A stretch of DNA of 64,000 nucleotides from Caprimulgus europaeus (GCA_907165065.1 OU015528.1:74753474-74817473); one strand, 5' to 3'; positions 21,964 to 36,900 are shown, numbered from the stretch's first letter. Notes: generated by a model from the sequence alone, not told the origin. A program made the numbers and translations.

Positions 21964-24900
21964 GTAAGTGGTTGCTCCTTCTGTTTGTCCTGCTCAGTGA
22001 TGCGATCTCATTAGCGGTTTGTTTAATCGGTTTGGAAATGGTATGTTGTAAAGTGCATGCACAGCGTCCGGAAATCTGAAGAGTGAATCTCGTGTTGTCA
22101 TTTGTTGGCATCCAGGATACAAGAATATTATTTTAATTATTTAACATCCTGCAACGTGCTCAACTGCAAAGGAAAAACGGTCAGGGATGGCCATCGCGGT
22201 TGGCACATGCTTGGTAGTTTGTTTCCTCCTCCCTTTCCTCAGTAGATGTTTGTAAACTGAAGCCATGTCAATTAATTTCTGGGTTTTGATATTAATATGT
22301 TGCCTTTGGAAGTTTATGCGATGAGTGCAATTAATTTTATGCAGTTAGATGACTCACAGGTGAAGTTCCCTGCTCTCTCCCCTCCGTTCCTGGGTCAGGG
22401 AAAGCGAGAAAGAGAAAACTTCCTCGCTTCAGCGGAGGCTGGGAGCAGATTGTTTCACAGTTGTCGTTTTTCCTTTCAATCCTTTCGTTGTTCTCCACTC
22501 TAATTCTTCTGCTCACCTGTAGAAGCTGCCTGGGAAGGGCTGTCTTTCCAAGACCTCTGTGTTCTTGCCAGCTTCACTTTCTCTTTGATATTTGCACAAT
22601 GATGCAAGCAGTAAGGGAAAGCAACCTGCACAAGCCACCTACATGGGGAACAGGGCGAACGCAGGTATTTTGATACCAGCTACTCTACCTAATATTAATG
22701 TAGATAAATTAATGTAGATAATATGTTTAATAAAACTTTTAGTTCTATTTGTCTATTTACTCAGCCCTGTGTATTCAGTTTCTGCTTGGCAAAACAGAAT
22801 GAATTTTTTTCCTCAACTTAGGAATATCAATGTAGCATTTATTCTGAAGTTATTTAATTATCAATTTAGTGTCCAGTAACCTAATTTAAAATTATTTTAA
22901 CGTTGCTAATAGACAGTAGGATAGCAGGTTACAACCCGTTATTCTGGTAGAGATTGAAAGAGAGAGGTTAGTAAGGAGACCATGTTCTTGCTTAGACAAT
23001 GGCATTCTTTGTATGAAATATCTAAGCAACAATTGTGTATGGAGCTGGGATGGCACTATAATTTAATATTCCCTAATGAAGGACACTTCCAGCTTCTTTT
23101 ATCCCCAGATTGCTATTTATATTTTTTTTTTCTAAATTAAATAAGTTATTCACAACAGCATTTCAATTTGGCAAATTTCTAAAATCACTAATAGTTTTTT
23201 TTAGATTTAATTATCTAGCTGTTGTTTCTTTTTTTTCTTCCTCTTACAAACTTACAGGCTCTAAACAGTAATGGAACTGCTAATAGATTTTTCTTCTCCA
23301 GCTATATGAAAAGGTAAAAATGTAGACTAATGCCATCAATATGTAGGTGTGATATTATGTAACAGGAAATCTGTTAGTAATAGAAGGTGGGGGTTCAGGT
23401 CTCTTAAAAATGCGCTTTTGTGGTGAGTATCCTTTAACAAATGTGTCTTGGTTAAATTTAGTGTTACTTGCCTCTGATGCCTTCTGCTTGAAAGGGGTAG
23501 GCAGGTAACTTCACAGCCTGTGCCCATGCACCGTGCTTTTGAGATGTGGTCAAGAGGGAAATTGCCCATAGCAGGCTCAACCTCGCTCCTTTTTAGTTCT
23601 GCAAGTGGCATGACCCGGAGCAATCTAAAATGGGGCTGTGAGTAAGAAACTGCAAGTTTGATACTAATTCTCAGAGCTGTTACGGACCTTGAAATCGCTG
23701 TTTTCAGTCACTTCTCTGAACAGATTCACTTGTTTAGTCAGTTGGTTTTTGGTGGAACAGAAATGTAGCCTCAGGAAGGACCATGGTGGCCCCTTGGCCT
23801 CCTTGTTGAGCAGCACTTCAGCTGAAGGTGTGGGAAACCACACAAACGAAATCAGTCTCACAGGATTATGGCATGAACATGTGAACTGAGGGCAAAACAG
23901 CTCCTCTACAGAGACACCTGTCTGTAACTGCTTATATGCACTTCCCTGGAGGTGCTGGACATCGTGCATAGTGACTTGGTAGCTTCTGTGGAGGATGAGT
24001 GACCCTAAATTACTGCTCATGAGCTTCTGTCGGTATCCCTTCTCTTCAGAGGCGAGATCCTCTCCACCTGTCTACCTCCTGCCTGCTCTGTGTCCTCAGT
24101 CGGACCTGAGGTGACAGCAGCTCGCTCCACCCTGCACAGGACACTGACAAATACTGGCTTGTGGTTCTTGCTAGGTAGTGCATTTCATTAACACATGGGG
24201 AACAGTTACTCTGTGGCATCTGCTCCCTGAAAACTGGCTGTTTGAAGGCTCTTGCCCTGTGAGGCATGCAGAGTAATTCTGGGCAGCTTGCTGCTAGCCC
24301 AGGAGGGAGGTAAGCCACCTGCCCTTGCCATAAAGCATAGGGACATCGACAGGGTGTGTGGCTCAGCTGGCATGTTGTGATTTGTCACAAGCTGCTTTTG
24401 TGTACTGCAGCAAGTGCCTGGAGGTTTCAGTATTGCTTGCTCTGTTTGAAATGAAGGACTGCACTTGGTGGTGTGGTTTTCTCAAAGGAGTTTTCCTGTC
24501 TAGCAGGTCGCCTTGCTGCCTTTCAGCCTCACAGAAGGATGGCAAGTTAACACTGTTGCAGAAGCTCCAAGTGGGTGAATCATCTTTCACCAAGAGCTTA
24601 GGCTGTGATGTTTGGTATTCTTTTTGTTCCCCTTGAAGTGAGGAATGCCCTTTATGAGAGGCTTGGTCGTTTTAAAACTGTCACTATGTTTTTGTTGAGA
24701 TGGCAGTGACAGGAAAACCTATTTGCTTTCGACAATACATAGTTCCTCTTCACTTTAAAGGTACATACAGGCACAGGTGTTCTTAATGCACTATTATGCT
24801 GCAAAAAATATGAAACATTGTAGTTTAGTTCTTGCTTTCTGCCATTTACACTTCTGTTTCAGTCAGTTCTCGTTCTTTGCTTGGTTTTCCTCTTATTTGT

Positions 24901-27900
24901 GCTACGTGCTTTCTCTAGGGACGGAATTTGCCATGTCTGTTTAGGCAGTATTGTAAGTTGTATTTCAGATGTGTTTTATAAGTTCTCTTGTTAAGAGCAA
25001 CAGATAATTAACGGCAAAGTTACTCACCTTACTGATGAGTTTCTGTCTTTGCAGGAATTGGGATGGACACTTGCGTTATTCCACTAAGACATGGAGGTTT
25101 GTCGTTGGTCCAGACGACAGATTATATTTATCCTATTGTGGATGATCCTTATATGATGGTGAGTTGGCTAAACTTAATTGTTAGCTGTGTCACTGATTTG
25201 TTTTGTGCTTCTCACCAATCTGATGGCCATTTTGACCATTTCTTCTTGAAGTGCAGTGTGAATTGTTTGATTAACTGTGTTCAGAGTCTTTCCTAAATAC
25301 ACATGAAGAGGGAAAGGCATGGTTTCATCCTGTAATCTTTTCCATGTTGGCCAGGAATGCTGCAGTGCTGCATTCTATCAGTGAAAGTTGGGAGAACTAC
25401 CACCTTTAATTCAAATTTCCCTCTGTCTGTTGATCTGTGGAACTTGGCTTGAAAAGCCCAAAAGGAGGGAAAAATTGCTGTCGGTGAAACAGCAGAGAGT
25501 AAACTCCACTTGTGAGCAGAACCACATTGTAGTTGGCCTTTTCTGAGGTTCTGAAATAACCAGGGAACATGTTAGAACTGGAAATACCTAAATGGCAGTA
25601 GTTGGCAGTAGTGCCTGGCAGCTTCAGAGCGCTTTGTGAACGCCAGCCTTCCCTTGTACCACCGCTGCTTGCAGATGGGTGAGGTGAAACCACTTGTTGG
25701 AGGTCGTGTGTGCTTTGACTTTGCTTCCTTCTGCGCCCGTGTTTCATTTAGTCCCTCTGAGTGGAGATTCCTCTGGGGTGTTATGTGTGGCTGTGATCAG
25801 TACTGACTTTAACAGGTCATGGGGAAACAAATGAGCTTTAAAACAGGACTTAGTAAAGCTCTAAGGAATTCTGCAGGAGGTGATCATTAAATGCAAGTTA
25901 CGAAATACTAGAATTCCTGTTTCCCATGATTTGAATGTGACTCCTTTGCATTAAGGCACGCTTTTACTGCCATTTGTACCATTGCATGCTTTATTTGCTG
26001 TTGTAGGTTCGTTGTTTGTTCTGTGAGACCTGTTGGGTAGGTTTTGGGCATGCAATTTGAGATTAGGATGACCTTTTTTTTTTTTTTAGCATGCTTGACC
26101 AGGTGTTGTGCACATATGCAAGCTGAGGTCCTTTGATTTCAGTTCCAGAAGAGCTCTCTTTCTACAGACTGAGCAGCTAAGGTCTCAGGCTGGCCTCTAG
26201 AGTACAGAGTTGTTGAGCTCTCCTGAGAAATTTGATTCAAATGGCTTGCTTTAATACCATGTGGGAACTTGTCAGGGACCAGAGGAAAAAAAAATATATA
26301 TATGTGTGTTGTTACAGAGCTGTGTTCAAGTTCATCAGCTGAGAAATTTTCTCACCTTGTAACAAAACCTTGTGAGGGACAGCGTGAGAAGGCTGTGGTG
26401 AAGGGAGAGGGTTGTTTTGTTTGAGATGCTGCGGGAGTGGATAGATGAGCCTGTGCTCAGATGAGGTTTAAGCCAGTGTGGTAGGATTGGAATGTAAATT
26501 TGGCCTTAGTCCAAGTTTAGTGGTTGCATCATAGTTACAGTCTATACTGTGACCCATGTGCACCAGCAGCTGTAACTTTGGCATTTTCTAACTCTCGAGT
26601 CCTTCACTTTTCATTCTTGTCAGCATCCATTTTAATGTGGTGGCCTGGCACTTCCTAATCCATTTGTAGATGTGTATTTCTTCTTAAAAGCTAACTGAGA
26701 ACAGGGATTCTGTGCCAAGCTGCCTTGATGACATGTGCAATGATGATCCAGCAGGGTTGGAGCTGCTGGATCCTCTACTTGGATCTCTCTCTCTCAGGGC
26801 CCAGTACCTGGGGGCAACACAGATTTGCCATTTTGTGTGGACCAGCATCAGTTGGAGAACAGGCAAATACAATTTGTCCTGGGTTTATGGACAGTTGTTC
26901 ATAAATCAGCAGAGGACTGGTGAGACTTAGGAGTTTTGTGTCCAGGCTGTATAAAGGCATATGCTCTGGACTCCTCTGTTCAAGACAGACTGCTGCTGCC
27001 TTGATTCTCCAGCTATTTTTTTCCATGTTCTCAGTATAGCCTCCCCCTAACCCATGCCTATCATTACCAATCTCTGTTCTCATTACCACTGTGGAGGTTT
27101 CACTTGGCTGGCAGCCAGACACAACCGCTCACTCACTCTCCCCCTCTCCAGGGAATAAGGGAGAGAATTGGAGGGGTAAGGATCAGGAGACTCATAGGCT
27201 GTGAGAACAGTTTAATAATAATAACAGTTTAAGAACAATTTAATAATTGAAATAAAACAAAACTTAAAATAATATTAGTAATAATAAAATGTGCACAAGT
27301 GATACACAGTATAATTGCTCACTGCCTGCCAACTGAGCCTGGCCTGTTCTCAGGAGGATCCTGGAGGAGCAACAATCCCAAAAACTGAAACCGCAATCCC
27401 AGAAGGGCGAAAGCCAGAGAGAGAGAGAGAGCCCACAAGAGAGACACCCTCATTAATATACTGAACATGACTTTATATGATAAGGAATATCCCACTGGCA
27501 TATCCAAGTGCCAGTTTAGCTTATTAATTTAAATATTCCTTGCCCCCCAACCCCAGACCTTGCACCTGTAGACTAGCAAAACACAAAGTCCTTTGACTTC
27601 CAGCACCAATTGAAAACATTGGTGTGTTACCAACTTTATTTTCTAACAAATCCCGTACAGACACCAAAACACAGCGCTGTTCTAGTCACTAAAAAGAAAC
27701 TTAGCTCTCCCCTGGGTGAAAACCAGGACAATCACTTCACTCAGTACCTTCTCTGCTTCTTGCTGTTCTGCTCTGTCTCTTTGCCGAGTCAATTCTAGCC
27801 TGTTCTTGGGTAGATGTTCCCTGATTTAGAGTCTCTGTTTCTCTGTGTGCAGTGTCCACCTGCAGCTCCTGATCTGACCTCTCTTCCTAGCTGCGGGGGA

Positions 27901-30900
27901 GGAAGCAAGGAGGGAGAGCCAGAAGTGCAAATGGACTCCAAGCTGGGTGCTGTCACAGAGGGGATTAGAAAATGGCTGAGGAAGGCAAAACTGCATGTGG
28001 ACTCAGCTGAACTTCAGATTTTTGCTTCAGAAAACAGCTTTCTCTCACTTCTGTCACTGCCTATTTTAAAACAAAATTCTGCAGTTATAGGCAAAAAAAC
28101 CTCTTCCTTCTTTTCCCCTTGAAAACACTCAGTCCACATTGTGTGAAGTACCCCTAGGATGTACACCTGTAAAATCTGGATCCAGCGTGGGACTTTTGAG
28201 CTTAAATGGTTTGATATTGGAAAAGTTACGAGCAGTTGAAAATAGGTTTCACAGTAAGAATCAAGCCACAGGTAACAGGAGTAGTGCTGACCTTCTTTGT
28301 GGCACTTTAGAGATGCCTTTTTGAGTACAGGAGCTGGAAACTGGCTGGTTTGAGAATGGACTTCCCTCCCCCTCCCTTCCAGGGACCTTTTTGGTGCTCT
28401 TTGGGTACCCAGTCAGTCAGGACTGGGGACAGGGGTCTGATATTTCATCCTTTGCCCCTATAAATAGCTCTCAGTATTGCGTGTAGGTTACAGTGTTTCA
28501 GTGAGACTAAGGAAATAGTCAGGTCACCTGCAGAACCCAGGTAGGCTGACCCCTGTTTGTGAATCCTGTCGTGCTTATCGGTGTTCTCAAGCCACATACT
28601 TTTCCCTCTGCTACTTCAGACTTGCACTCCCTGAATTTATTTCCACAGTGGTTTTGCCAGTTGGCAAAAGCAGTGTTAGACTGACCTCTGACTACTGGAA
28701 TAGAGAGCTGTTGTCAGGGTGGTTTTGAAAACTTATCTGTCATTCCTAAGAAGGCATAAACCAGCAGCTTGCTTGGTAAATACTGAAGATAATGGAGAAG
28801 GGTTTGTTAGTCCCCTTCCAGAAAAGGAAAATGACAGGTTTTAATATTCTTAAACATCTAGAAATTTAACAGCCACTGTCCACCCAACCATGCAGTACAC
28901 AGCTCACTCTTCTCTTAAGAGTTTAAGATTTAAATGATTAAAACATTCCAGTTCCAAATGTAATGAATTCCCCTGATGCCATTGGAAGTTCTTGAATTTA
29001 TAGAAAACTGGATTAAATTTAATTGTGATTTGGAGGTGTTATTTCATGTCATCAGCAAATGAGGTAACTGCCTGAAAATATTAATTTTTTTGCAGAAATC
29101 CTGGATGTGTGTGATTAGACTGTAAGGTTTTGGAAATGTGTTTAGATTCCTTTCCCCACCCTATTTTGTCTTCCAGCTAAAGCATCTTTCTGTAGTCCAA
29201 ATTGTGTCGAATAAGCCTGTTGTTGTTTTTATCACAGCAGTGATGTCTCTGAACTTCATAAAAAGCACAGATTTAAAATCATAAAACCAGATGTTGGTTA
29301 CAGTTCTGCAGCTGTAAACCTAAAAAAAAAAAAAAAAAAATTAGTAAAATGTGTGGAGTCTTCCAGAGTAACACAACAGAATTTTTCATGTGTTTTAAAA
29401 TTATCTTGCTGTCCCTTAGGGCACATCTTGTATCAGAAAGCGCTGCATCTTCATCAGGAAACTCGATGTCGCAGCTGTGCTGGCTCCACATCTGAACAAA
29501 CCCTCACTCAGATCCATTAATTTAGCAAAATTAGAGTAGCTAAGCTCATGTGATGCAAGTGATGCCTTCTCAGTCCTGCCAGCTTCATAACTTCTTGGAG
29601 GAATCTTCAACTGAAGACTAGGTGTCTCGGACAAATTCTTGTTAGTGGAGATGTTCATACACACAAAAGTAAATTAAAATGTATTTTCCATAGCAAAATT
29701 CAGCCTTACCTTGTCACTGAGCAAGTGATGGAGTAGGCACATCTCCCTCACCGTACAAGTGGCAGGGGACAGACATCTCCCCTCAGTAGCTGTGTGTGCT
29801 CTAAGCGGTGACAAGGCCAGCTGCTGGGAGCCCTGAGCTCCTGAATCCCTGGCATGCATTGTCTTCTGCACACAGCTTTTGATTGATGTCCTGACAGAAG
29901 GAGCACCTCAGTGTGCCTGTGTTCCCTCCTCTAAAAACTGAGGAGTGTAGATGTGGCCTCAGGATAGTGCAGAGGAACAAACAGCTTTGTCCCCAAGGCC
30001 CCTATCTCCTACGTATTTCAGTGCAGAAGAGATACAGCAATATACACTTTTTGGATTAGCTTCCTAGCAGTCTGGGGTTACATATGATGATTGTCTTCAT
30101 CAGTGTGTACAGTTTTTTTCTGGAATAAAGTTAATAAGAACATAACAAGCTCAGTTTACTTGATCTGATAGTAAAGCTAGACTTTGTCTAGTTTAACTTC
30201 AGCCTCTAAAATTATGCATCCAGTCTACGCTCAGCGTGGGATTCCTGTGTAGTCGGTGAGAGAGTTTGTTGACCAAGACAGCTGGGATGAATTCTCTCCT
30301 TCCCTGTAAAGCAAACAGATATCTTCACTTCTGCATAGGTACATTGCATGAAATGGATCATACCATGTCTTTGTCTTTCTTTCTTTTTCAGGGACGGATA
30401 GCGTGTGCCAATGTCCTAAGTGACCTTTATGCCATGGGGGTCACAGAATGCGACAACATGTTGATGCTCCTCGGAATCAGCAATAAAATGACAGATAAGG
30501 TAAGATTTTTGGTACTTGCTTTTGAAGGCTGACCTAGAGGTGCTTGGAATGTATTTATCTTTAGAGTATTTTCTCATCAAAGTTTGAACACTTTTAAAGA
30601 AGAGATGGTTTTATTGGATGTCTCAGTTCATAGTATGAGTCTTGCCTCATAAACATTCTGAGGTCACTTGCTAAAAGTTCAGTTTTCTGTAACATGGTAA
30701 TCTTTTGCTGCTAATGCCTTCATCTCCACCAGAATGGGGGCTCTGCTTCTGTCCATTCAGGACAGTACTGCTCCAAGGCAGCATTTGCTTACCAATTCAT
30801 GTATCAGTCTGCATAGATAGCTCTGGTTTGCTTATGCCAGACTTGTAACACCTCTCTGAAGCAGAAGAAACTGAAATAGATTGCTTTTATTTTTTTTAAT

Positions 30901-33900
30901 TTTTTTTATTTTTTATTTTTTATTATTTTTTATTTATTTTTATTTATTTTTATTTATTTTTACTTTTAATTTATTTTTTTCCCTGTGGAAGTGACCAGCA
31001 AGTTTGTTTGTTTGGCTCTAGCAAAAAAAGGGATGTTTATTCTTCAAGGAAGTAAGTTGAAACTTTGCAGGTTAGTGGAGGCCAAATGCAGCTTGGTTTA
31101 ACTTTGCCTTATTGAGCTGCACTGCTGTGGCTGTAGCTGATTATTACAGCAGGATGGTTGTTCTGAGATTCCAGAACTCTGATTTCTTTACTTTTATAAG
31201 ACCTTTGGAAGAATGTTTCTTCAGCATAAGAATGTCTCTTCACCTTCTATAAAAGAGCTGTAAAACCATAGCTCTGTGGGATAACATGCAATTTTCAGGT
31301 GGTTAACCTCTTCCAAAGGCTGGCTTCTCTGTCCTGAAGTATTTGTCATGAGGGCATTTGGCCAGAGTGATTAAAGGGCCTGGGACCAGTCTTGAAATGA
31401 CCAGCACTGCTATGTATGGAACTCTGACTTCTGTTTTAATCTCTAGGAAAGAGACAAAGTGATGCCTCTAATTATCCAGGGTTTCAAAGATGCAGCAGAA
31501 GAGGCAGGAACATCTGTTACTGGTGGCCAAACAGTGTTAAATCCCTGGATTGTTTTAGGAGGAGTGGCCACGACAGTCTGTCAGCCTAATGAATTTATAA
31601 TGTAAGTTAAATCGTTAAACAATCAAAGGCACTGCTCTGAAGGGATACAGTAAAAATCCCTTAAATACCATGTTGTGATCTTGTGATCTGTCTCCTGATG
31701 AATAAAGCAGTACCTTCTGCTTGCATTTGTCCTTAGCACTCAACAGATGCCACATCTCTTTTGTACATACTTGGCTTTTTTTAAACAGGATGTCCTTTTG
31801 CTTTTCCCCACCATCCCCCCAGTATCTTTTAATCCTATTCTCCTTTTGACAGGAGAATTAAGCTTCTAACCTTTAAAGATACTGAAGGCTGTTTGGGGAC
31901 ATAAATTTCTGTCATACATATAAATGCATTTTAAACTGTTACCCACTACTGTGTTTACAGCATTCTATCCATTTAACAGTACCTGATTTTGAATGACCCA
32001 CTGTGGCATGTTACACTATACAAATTAATTTATTCATGATCCCAGTGCTGCTGGTTATCTTAATGCCCTGAAGTAACAAAGGTCATTTTTTTTCCCTATC
32101 CTGCCTTACATTTCCAGTAAATTGAAAGAAAAGATGTAATTTTGTGTGTGTCTGACTGCAAGCATTGTTATACTCCAAGGAAGAAGGATTAGCACTTTTA
32201 AATAAGTTTGCAGCTTTTTGCTCAATAATATCCCATGGCAATGAATCCCAGAGGCTAATTCTGCAATTAGTCAGTTTTTTAACTGTGCAACAAGATATTT
32301 GGGTCTGTGAAAACATAATTATCAGTACTTATTCCTAATAACATGTGTGACTCTTTACTATCTAATTAATATATGAATTCTTTGTTTTTAGGCCAGACAA
32401 TGCAGTGCCAGGAGATGTGCTTGTATTAACTAAACCCTTGGGAACACAAGTGGCTGTAGCTGTCCACCAGTGGCTAGATATTGTGAGTACACTGCAAAAA
32501 AAGAAATGGGGAAGAGGGGTGTGAGTTAAAGGTGACCTTCCTCATTCCCTCAAAACCTTAAAATGACAGTTTAGTAGTGTAATAAGTACCCTGAGGGCTC
32601 AGTACCACCTTTCCTTCCTCCTTGGTGTGTCAGCCTTAACCTGCTTATGTGCCAAACTCTTTTGGAATTGAGACAGTTTATTATTTTGTGCTTAGTGAGC
32701 CCATCGTGATTGCATCTAATTCTTAGTTAGTTCTCAGGCATTGCTGTAATAAACAAAATTGTTTACTAGCAGAACAACAGACTAGCACCCTGGGTAAAAT
32801 TATGTCCTATTCCACCTGTCAAGTAATTGGCAAAAGCTTATTGATGGCAATTAGGCCAAGATTGCTGTCTGTGTTCATGGGCTTTCTGCTTGTGTACATG
32901 GAAATAGATGCACGTTTCACATGTATTACCCTGTGCATTCAATAAGAATATTTCTAGCAGCATTATGTATGTAGACATACTTCCATCTGTTACTTCAGGC
33001 AAAAATGAAATTACTGAACTGAAAAGTGACTGCGAAATTGGCATCTGGTTCTGTTGTCTGACTCCCAGTAAGTGTCTTCAGAATTATAACTGCTCAGTTT
33101 ACACTTTAAAAAGGTGCCTCTTTTCTACTTTTGGGACTGCTGAGCCAATAGACTGGCAGAGGAATGAGCTGGAATCTACTTTGTCTTGGCTCTTGGCCAC
33201 TACATTGTTAGATGAATTTTAATTCCAAAGCCTATGTTAGCAGAAGTGGGAGAGAACCAGCTTAAACCTTGATTGGAGTATGAAATGTGAGCAACAAGAA
33301 AAAAATATTTTTCTCCTTCTTCATAGGGTCTGGCCTAGCAATTTTGACCTCTGCAGAATCCTGCTCAGATATAAGGATCAGGGCCTCAGATAATCTTGAT
33401 ATGAAAATGAAGTGAAACAACAAGACACCAATTTTATAGTATGTTTTCTGGCCATAATCTTATTTGTTAACATATCTGTTATTGTACTGACAAACAGACT
33501 TGCAAATTAAGGATATTCTGAATTTTTGCATATTTCAAGTACTTCTAATTTCCTTGACTGTCAACCAGAAACACTTTCTGGTCTGAAAAATGAGGGCAGC
33601 AAGGAAATCAATCCTCCTATTACACGTAAACAGCATATATCTTTGTGGTAGAAAAATTTCTGAGTAGCTGTGGTGCCTTTTCTTCAGCTTTGTTTTGTGT
33701 AGCAGTAGGGAAAGTGAAACTAGAATTACTGATCACAAATCCACCCATAAATCAAATTTCAGTAGGGAATTTGACTTTGTATTGAAAAGTATGTGGGAGA
33801 AGGTACAAACAGCAAGTTTATGCACAGGCAAGAAAAGAAAACTGGAGTGTAGAGGTATGTGGCTGCAGAAGAAATTTAAAAGAAAACTCCAAAAACTAAA

Positions 33901-36900
33901 AGCTGAGGTATTTAAACAGAGCGCTAGCGAATGAGTTTCTGGTGACAAGTGAAAGATCCAAGTGGAGGCAAACTTTGTCCTCCTTACTTGGTTGCTGCCA
34001 GCGTTGTGGCAGCCAAGCCCCAGCTGTGTTGCTGGCAGCAGCTGCCCCAGGGTGCAGAGGAAGAGACTGCAGGGAGCTGGGCCCAGGGGAGCAGGTCAGG
34101 GGTGTGCTGGGGGTGACAAAGCTGTTCCCTGTGGCTTTGGCTGCCAACGTGACAATACGGACTGGTGAGGCTGGGCCACAGCTGGGACCTGGCATCCCTT
34201 TGCCTTCTCCTCTTCCAGCTGAAAAGCACAAAAGGGGTTTCTGTGGTGTGCCCCTGCAGAAGGGTTTTTCTAGCCCTTGCTGTTGTCTACAGATCCTTCC
34301 CATGTGGAAATCCAAGCTCACCTTTAAAAGTTGTTTGGGGATTTTTGTGAAAGGACTTTTCTGCCTTTGTTTCCTGTCTACTCACCCCAGTATCTTGATG
34401 GCTGTAGTGGGGAGGAGTTTGTATCTGATTGTTATCCTGCCTGTCTTTGTGGCTCTTCTAGCCTCAGACTTCAATACTGCTTCTGCCTCATTTGTGATTT
34501 CCATTCCCATCATCTGACTGGTTTCCATCCCATGATCAGTCTCAGAACCACGTTTTTGAAAACTAAGGCAGAATGACTGCTCAGGTTTTTGTCATAACCA
34601 CAGTAGGAATAATCACTATTCTGTCCCCTCTCTAATGGCTTCATTTATTTTTTTTTTTCACTTGCTCCTTTTTGCTTAATTGTTCAGACCCAGTTCAGCC
34701 TAATTTGAGAAGCTCTGGTCTTACTGCTACACTTCCTTGCTCTTTAACAAATGATTTGTTTTGGCTGACCAGTCTCTTTCCCTCTCTTGCCATTTCTGGA
34801 TTCTCTCTTACACCCCTCAAAGTCAGCACTCATTTGTTAATGGTAAGAGCTTCTTTAACAAGACCTTTCCCTAGTGCAGCACCATATAGTAATTCTTAGT
34901 ATTTTTTGCACCTTTGGTTTAGTAAGAAGTTTGTTCTTATGCATTTATTATGTGGAATGGCAGTGTAGGCATAGTGGCATCAGAAATCCTATTTTTTGTT
35001 TACTTTCAGTTCTCTGTAATTTTATTTCCATTGCAAAAAAAAAAATAATAAAACCAGTTTGTCATGTTGATCTTAACAGCTAAATGGTTGCTTTGTTTCA
35101 TTCTGGATCTGGAATTACTTCAGCTTTGAATGAAACAATTGCCCTTTATAAAGATACCATTTCCTAAATTGTTCTGAGAGCCTTTTGGGATTAAAAGCAT
35201 TGCTTAGTATGTGATGGAGGCATGAGTCCATGCAAGACGCTGGAGAATGGGTGGAAGGACATGCTGGTATTAGACTGTAAAGAAAGTTTATGAAACTGCT
35301 TTAATCCTGACTCACTAGTGATTACATCCTGCCTTAGCATGCATTCCTCAGACCTGGACTTGTAGAAATCAGTGACCTTTCTTGATCAAAGTGTCCAGAT
35401 GTGAAATCAAGAATTTTCTCTTAAAAAAAACCCAAGAAGCCAGAGATTACAAATCTCAACATCCACCATCAAAGTTCTTTTCATTTGGCTGCAAGTTCAA
35501 GCCAGAGACTTGTCTTGAAGGAGTTCTTTGCCTTAGGGTAGGTTATTCCACTCCACTCTGCTGCTGAAAGCAAGATTTGAGGTGTTCAGGGCCTCATAGA
35601 TCGTGATAGTTTAACTTTGCTGGCAGCCAAACAAGACACAGCCACTGGCAGCCTTCCCCCCCACCCAGGGAATTGGGGAGAGAATTGGAGGGGTAAAGGT
35701 CAGGAGACTTGTAGGTTGAGATAAGAACAATTTAATAATTAGAGTTAAAAAAAAAATAATAATGATAACAGCTATATAGATATGAGTGATGCAGAGTACA
35801 GTTGCTCACCACCCACTGATAACGATCCCGGAGGAGCGAAAAGGAACCCTGAACCCAAAATCGCACCCGGAAAAGTGATCCCCGAGAGAATTCCCCCCTT
35901 TCCAGTCAGCCCCGGTTAATATACTGAACATGAGGTGTTATGCTATGGAATATCTCATTGGCATATCCAACTGGCAGTTCTGGGTTTTACTGACTACTGG
36001 GCTTTTCTTCTCCACTCCCCACTTCCAGTCCTCTCTTCCTGGAACCTGCCCAAGCACGGTGTCCTTGTAGTCATCAACATTGTTCACTGAAACCAATACA
36101 CAGTGCTTTCTAGCTACTAAGAAGAAAATCAACCCTGTCCTAGCGAAAACCAGGACATAGATCTCTAAATGCAATTCCCTTAGGTGCAGGACAGTAAGGC
36201 ACACACCTCTGACTGTTGAACCTTTGCCCCTCTTAACTGAGTTACTTTTTCTTTTAAAAAAGTACTTTTTTGATGAAGGATTTTTTTAAAGTGGTAAGGG
36301 TGTGCTTTAAAATACACAGCTGAAAATCTAAAAGAATAATTTTTATTTCATCCATTAGCCAGAAAAGTGGAATAAAATCAAACTAGTGGTAACACAGGAA
36401 GATGTAGAACTAGCATACCAGGAAGCAATGATGAATATGGCACGACTGAACAGAACAGGTAAGGAGAGATGTGTGTGTTGTGGGGCGTGGAGGGGAGGTT
36501 GTGGGTTTTTCCAATTCCATACTTAATTTCATTTCACTACTGTGTGAAAATGTGACACAGCTGCTTTATCCCTTCCTTCTGCCCCATCTTTCTGCTGTTC
36601 AGTGTTTGTGAAGCAAGCAAATTAAAATCAAACGCCCCCTTTTAATTATACAGCAAAAACAGAAATGCTGCTGGAGATGATTATGACTCGCGTGAGTGTT
36701 GTGAGTAACATGGCAGTGAGTTAGAAGATGCTTTAAAGGGAAATGTATTCGATTTGTTCCTTATCTTCTGTGCCTAGAGAATTTACGAGGGCCTGTCTGT
36801 AATAAGGTTAAAAAAATTCGAAATAGAAAAAAAAAGAAAAGCTTTTCATTCTTGTGAGCTTCAATTTAAATTTTTATTTTTTAAATTTTGTCATGTTATG

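Larger units (their letters stand above)
25159..30391 (+). other. SEPHS1: SEPHS1 intron 3
   Basis: 5.2 kb containing an antisense solo LTR (27,091-27,730), a short (GA)n run near 27,419-27,432 and an 18-base poly-A near 29,323-29,340. No gene is seen in the rest. Confidence 0.6.

Noticed and set aside
33942..34517. 191-residue plus-strand frame in SEPHS1 intron 6, with overlapping minus-strand frames
   Set aside because: No recognised domain and open on both strands because of local G/C content. Kept only as a compositional and structural finding.
27091..36157. The two LTRs as the ends of one provirus
   Set aside because: SEPHS1 exons 4-6 lie between them, each copy has its own target duplication, and the copies are well diverged. 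They are separate insertions.
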